A DNA stretch of 49,594 nt from Mesostigma viride (taxonomy: Eukaryota; Streptophyta; Mesostigmatophyceae; Mesostigmatales; Mesostigmataceae): NCBI GenBank assembly GCA_009746045.1, contig RPFO01002197.1:1-49594 (forward strand), written 5' to 3'. Below, piece by piece: positions 46,105 to 49,594 of the stretch; position 1 is the stretch's first letter; each line of letters starts with the position of its first letter. The notes beneath the pieces are model-generated. The model was not told the DNA's origin, searched no databases, and saw nothing but the letters and a program-made list of their open reading frames with translations. The translations under genes and the position numbers were made by a program.

Positions 46105-47428
46105 TCACTTCTGATCAGACTGCCCCTTCTTCTTGTTTGGGCAATCCCTCTTCCAGTGACCTTCCTTGCCACAAGCAAAACACTTGCTCTTGCCAGACCC
46201 TCCCCCTGGGGCCTTGCTGTCCTGCTTGTTCTGGTTGCCTGAGGCCTGATTGTTATTCTGCCCCTGGCCACCACCCTTACCCTGCTGATGGCTGTTACGG
46301 TTGCCAGACTGGTTCCCCTGATTCTGGTTCCCCTGCTGACCCCTCCACCACCCTGGTTCTGCTCCTTCTGGGCCTGCTTCCTTCTCCTGCTACCATACCG
46401 TGTCCCAGATGGGGTACGGTTCTTGCCCTGGCTAGCCTGAGACGCTGACCCTCCCTGAGAACTGATACCCTTGCAGGTAGGGACCCGGGTCCTGAAGTTT
46501 AGTATCACACGCTTCAGAGCCCCCCAGGTGCCATCAGTGAGATCACAGAGCTGCCTAGCAGTAGCCCTACCTTCCTCTGACAAGCCCATCTTATCAAAGA
46601 AGTGGTCTGCTGCTGCCCTGACTGTCACACTGAAGCCCTGCTTCTTGCCTGCCTCCACGATCAACTCAAACCTGGCCAGCTCAGCAGCCACCTCACCCTT
46701 GATCTCAAACTCATCAAATTCTCTCTTCTTTTCCATGGTGAGATTGTGAACCCTGTCAGAAAACTCCTCCTTGATGTCATCCAGGAACTGCAGCCAAGTG
46801 TGCCCCTCTTTCAGAGCATGCCTAGCCATGTCATTGACCCTTTCAGACGACCCCTTGTTTGCGGTGGAAGAGTGAAACACCCTGACAATATCCACACCTG
46901 CTGCGACAGAGCCCACAACTAGCTTCATGTCATCAAGCCATTTATCCAGGTTGTCTTGCTTCAGGGAGGGTTGAGCGCTTTCTGCCCATTCATGACTGTC
47001 ACAGCATCAGAAAATGGACGGGTGCCAGGCAACACACTCCCCACACGCACTGGTGGTGCCTGGGGAGGGTCAATCCTAGCCTCCAAACGCTCGGGCAACA
47101 TACCAGACACCCTATCGTGAACAGCAGCTTGCTTTGCAGCACGCACACCTGGGGTGACGATGGCGTCCTCCTCACCAGGCGTTGTGAGCACCACTGCATC
47201 CGTAGGTCGCCTGGCACGCTTGACTTTCTCCGCCTCAGCTTGCCCATCACGCCACCGCTTGTGTGTTCTCCCGGCTCTGGGGTCCATCTCTGGGATAGGT
47301 TGCCCAGCTGGCGCCTCCACGCCCCTCTCCTCCATCGCCTCCCCTTCCTCTCTGGCGATGTCCTCCTCTGCCGTTCGCTCCCGTTGCTCCTCGAATGTCG
47401 CCGCACCCCGGCTTGCCCTCCTAGGCAT
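46105..47428 (-). pseudogene. gag with CCHC zinc knuckle; two frameshifts
   Basis: ATG 47428 (MPRRASRGAATFEEQ) begins a charged N-terminus. A break near 46,960 is followed by SLKQDNLDKWLDDMKLVVGS and a helical capsid-like region (TWLQFLDDIKEEFSDRVHNL). A second break near 46,370 leads to a Gln/Asn/Gly-rich linker and the zinc knuckle CFACGKEGHWKRDC (C-x2-C-x4-H-x4-C). The end is KGQSDQK, UGA. The next codon is CUA and pol continues in the same frame. TATATAATG-like sequence precedes the ATG. Confidence 0.7.
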
Positions 47429-47675
47429 TATATACAATGGCTGCGACCAACTTTGCAACAAGAAAACAGCAAACTCTCCACCTATCCTCCACCCCCTCAA
47501 GCCTCGTTTTCAGACGAAGCTTCTCCTGCAACCGGTGCAGGTGCTGGCTCGTGGAACGGTCCCTCCACCGGATTCAATGGCTGCCCCTGGTCGTCGTGAG
47601 TAGGCACAGGCCTAATAACCACCGGAAGCCTCAAACCATACGCGTAATCACGTATCCAGCGAGAACGCCCCCACC

Positions 47676-48461
47676 TCAGCAAATGGCCTCACCTAAACCA
47701 ACGTTGTCGTCAATGTGGTAGCGATTAAGCTCGTCCCGCTGCGCCTGCTCACGGCCCTCCTGAGAGCCGTCGCCCTCGTGACGCCTCTGGGCCGGCTGTA
47801 CTACCGCCCCTGCTGGCTGATCTACGAAGTCGTAGAAGGCGTCGTCGGCTGAGACCTCTCGACCGCCAACCACGTCGACAGTCAAACTTAGCTGGTTTAA
47901 CTCTCGGCGAGAATGTGGAGTATCCCGACTAGTGTAGATGGAGAAGGGATTAAGAGTAATGAAGACACGATCAGCAGCGCCTCTGGTCAACTCTAAGACA
48001 GAGTGCGCCAGATTCTGGCACTCTGCCACCAACGCCTGCGTACTGCCACGAACGATGGCCTCCCGCCTGTCCCGGGCGACCTGCACCACGTTTGGCACGC
48101 CGGTGTAGTCGTCCCCAAGGCGGAGATTGGCGACAAGGTCGTTTATCTCTCGGGCACCCCCGAGGCTTATGGCAATTATCTGCAAAAGCAGAGTGACCAC
48201 CTGCTCAAACGCGAATGCGTTTGTGTGGCCAGCCCGCCAAGACGCTGGCAGCCTTCTGATGATTTCCGCGAGGTCCTCGCGAAATCTCAGCAGCTGCTCG
48301 GCTGCTCCTCGGACGTACTCGCCCGGCGCCGACACCGCACGAATATTTCGGCGCACTTCCTCCGAGTCCTCGTGCCCTCCTGCGGGTACTGGACTGGACG
48401 CCGCTACCGTTGCTGCACGCGCAAAGGTGTTTGTCCTAGCTTCAGAGTCCGAATTCGACAT
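47676..48461 (-). CDS. 261-aa ORF upstream of gag in the retroelement
   Basis: ATG 48461 lies 25 bp inside the right repeat. Sequence is ordered: polar N-terminus (MSNSDSEARTNTFARAAT), helical EEVRRNIRAVSAPGEYVRGA and FREDLAEIIRRLPASWRAGH, a Gly-rich centre, and an acidic/Gln-rich end (QRRHEGDGSQEGREQAQRDE). The frame is intact although gag and pol are broken. No match to Gag, Env or a known accessory protein. It is transcribed with gag from the presumed 5' LTR. Confidence 0.5.
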   Translation of the reverse strand: MSNSDSEARTNTFARAATVAASSPVPAGGHEDSEEVRRNIRAVSAPGEYVRGAAEQLLRFREDLAEIIRRLPASWRAGHTNAFAFEQVVTLLLQIIAISLGGAREINDLVANLRLGDDYTGVPNVVQVARDRREAIVRGSTQALVAECQNLAHSVLELTRGAADRVFITLNPFSIYTSRDTPHSRRELNQLSLTVDVVGGREVSADDAFYDFVDQPAGAVVQPAQRRHEGDGSQEGREQAQRDELNRYHIDDNVGLGEAIC

Positions 48462-48485
48462 ATCCGTCGACCAGACTGTAATACG

Positions 48486-49128
48486 ATTTAGATGAACGCG
48501 GATCAGTGAGTTTCTGGTCTTCCCAAGATGTGATGAATGGAGCCATGGTTTCAACCAGCGGCTTTTAACCTTTACCACAGTTGCCTCACTACCCTGTGGT
48601 CACTAGCCTGAGGCGGCAGCACCCACGGACGGTGTTGGGAAAAGACGCTTGGCCACTGCTGTGTCCGAGCCTTTCTAGGTCTCACCATTGCTGCCAGGCC
48701 TTGCACGCCTTGGCAGGTCCGCCACTGTCAATTTCCTTGGTTGCATCAATCCAGGACGTCTGTCCTTCCATGAATGACAGTAACGCTCTGGATTTATCCG
48801 TCATGACAAGTACCCGTCCATCCCAGGCCTGCAGGACTGCCAGTCCTGAAGTCCTGTGACATTCTTGGTACCATCAACCAATATTGACCACAGTACCTCC
48901 TAGTGACAGTCGGTCCTGTGACACGTAACGTGTGATGGTTCACCCAACACTGCCACGTGCCCTGTCCCTCACGTGTCCTTAGTCCTGGTACTGCTGTAGC
49001 GTCCGGCGGCATTACTTCGGGACTTGATAACTCTCAAGTTCCTTGTCCAAATGAGGCGTTTAGCACGGCGTTGGAAAGGCCACTTCAGTATGATATGCTT
49101 AGCATATTGCATCACCAATATGCTAACT
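48486..49128. repeat. Right copy of 644-bp direct repeat (LTR-like)
   Basis: Near-identical to 40960-41603. It lies directly upstream of the retroelement's first minus-strand ORF, as a 5' LTR would. Near-identity of the two copies argues for recent insertion or assembly duplication. Confidence 0.75.
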
Positions 49129-49594
49129 GAGTTGGCTTCCTGACACTGCCGACGATGCATGTGGACACCCGCATCGGCCTTGCCTGGGCCAAGCTCCGTT
49201 CGCTCAACACCTACTGGCGCTCGAAGGGCCTGGGCGAGCACCGCAAGCGCATGCTCTTCAAGGTCCTCGTCCTCACGGTGCTCACGTATGGCGCCGAGGC
49301 GTGGACCATCCCACCCAAACTGGCAGCTAGGCTAGACGGCACGGTTTACAGATGCTCCGACAGGTCCTTAACGTAGGGTTTTCCGGGCGTCCGTCATCAG
49401 AGTCTTTGTATCATGGCATGCCGAGGTCGTATTTCGGACGAGATTAGGCAGCGTAGGATAGCATTTGTAGGACACCTTGCTCGCACCAGCCAGGTCGACA
49501 CCGCCCTTGGCCTGGCCGGTCCCCAGGGCTGGGCCAGCCAGGGCGACCACATTCTGACCTTGCCTGGCCCCGAGGGGCATTCCCAAAAGGTAGG
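49129..49594 (+). pseudogene. C-terminal part of the interrupted LINE reverse transcriptase (cut by window end)
   Basis: The reading TMHVDTRIGLAWAKLRSLNTYW, FKVLVLTVLTYGAEAW and, after a shift near 49,420, DEIRQRRIAFVGHLARTSQV is the typical end of LINE reverse transcriptases in algae and animals. It continues the gene ending at 40960 (LGSYLDERGS). Together they show a single LINE split by the 8.2 kb retroelement. Confidence 0.65.

Larger units (their letters stand above)
40960..49128 (-). mobile_element. LTR-type retroelement (about 8.2 kb), minus strand, inserted in a LINE
   Basis: Two direct repeats (40960-41603 and 48486-49128) flank a minus-strand coding region: an upstream ORF (48461-47676), gag (47428-46105) and pol (46104-42567). 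Pol domains are integrase, protease, reverse transcriptase and RNase H. A purine-rich AAGAAAGGG tract lies just inside the left repeat (about 41606-41617, minus), as expected for a polypurine tract. I see no clear tRNA primer site. Four frameshifts indicate a damaged copy or an erroneous sequence. Confidence 0.65.

Overview
This looks like nuclear DNA of a green alga that is crowded with viral and mobile DNA. Evidence for the host: LINE and LTR-type retroelements, plant/algal telomere-type TTTAGGG repeats, TGTAA-type polyadenylation signals after several genes, and CCAAT/TATA and heat-shock-like promoter elements. The assignment is inference; no ordinary host housekeeping gene is visible.

Region 1 (1-17.7 kb) is dense, mostly intronless and bidirectional, with about twenty mostly orphan genes. 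They include Cys/His zinc mini-proteins, zinc-ribbon proteins, small membrane proteins, a KilA-N/BRO-like protein, an F-box-like protein, a zinc-ribbon plus HNH-like protein and a tRNA. This is the profile of an endogenous giant virus (nucleocytoplasmic large DNA virus) fragment, although no hallmark gene (polymerase, capsid, packaging ATPase) of such a virus lies in the window. A 0.55 kb foldback element sits at 14.8-15.4 kb.

Region 2 (18,672-37,589) is a near-complete, about 18.9 kb polinton-like virus (PLV). It has about 0.92 kb terminal inverted repeats (TIRs). The left arm, on the minus strand, encodes a primase-helicase, a tyrosine recombinase, an AT-hook protein and a FtsK/HerA packaging ATPase. 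The right arm, on the plus strand, encodes a fibre-like protein, a zinc-finger basic protein, a minor capsid protein, the major capsid protein, a decayed Ig-like/LamG adhesin and several orphans. The two arms diverge from a 24-bp gap at 26.4 kb. Each TIR carries telomere-like repeats pointing outward and six 55-nt hairpins.

Region 3 (37.6-49.6 kb) is nested retroelements. There is a broken LINE ORF1 inside a 2.7 kb interval bounded by inverted 26-mers, and a LINE reverse transcriptase split by an 8.2 kb retroelement with 0.64 kb direct repeats. That retroelement has CCHC Gag, a UGA-CUA stop between gag and pol, and the order INT-PR-RT-RNaseH.

Many genes are broken by single-base frameshifts, several at homopolymer runs, so some breaks may be sequence errors rather than decay. 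The most interesting points are the co-location of a PLV with giant-virus-like DNA, heat-shock-element-like motifs in promoters of the viral region (and one in the PLV), the telomere-like TIRs, and the unusual retroelement pol organisation.
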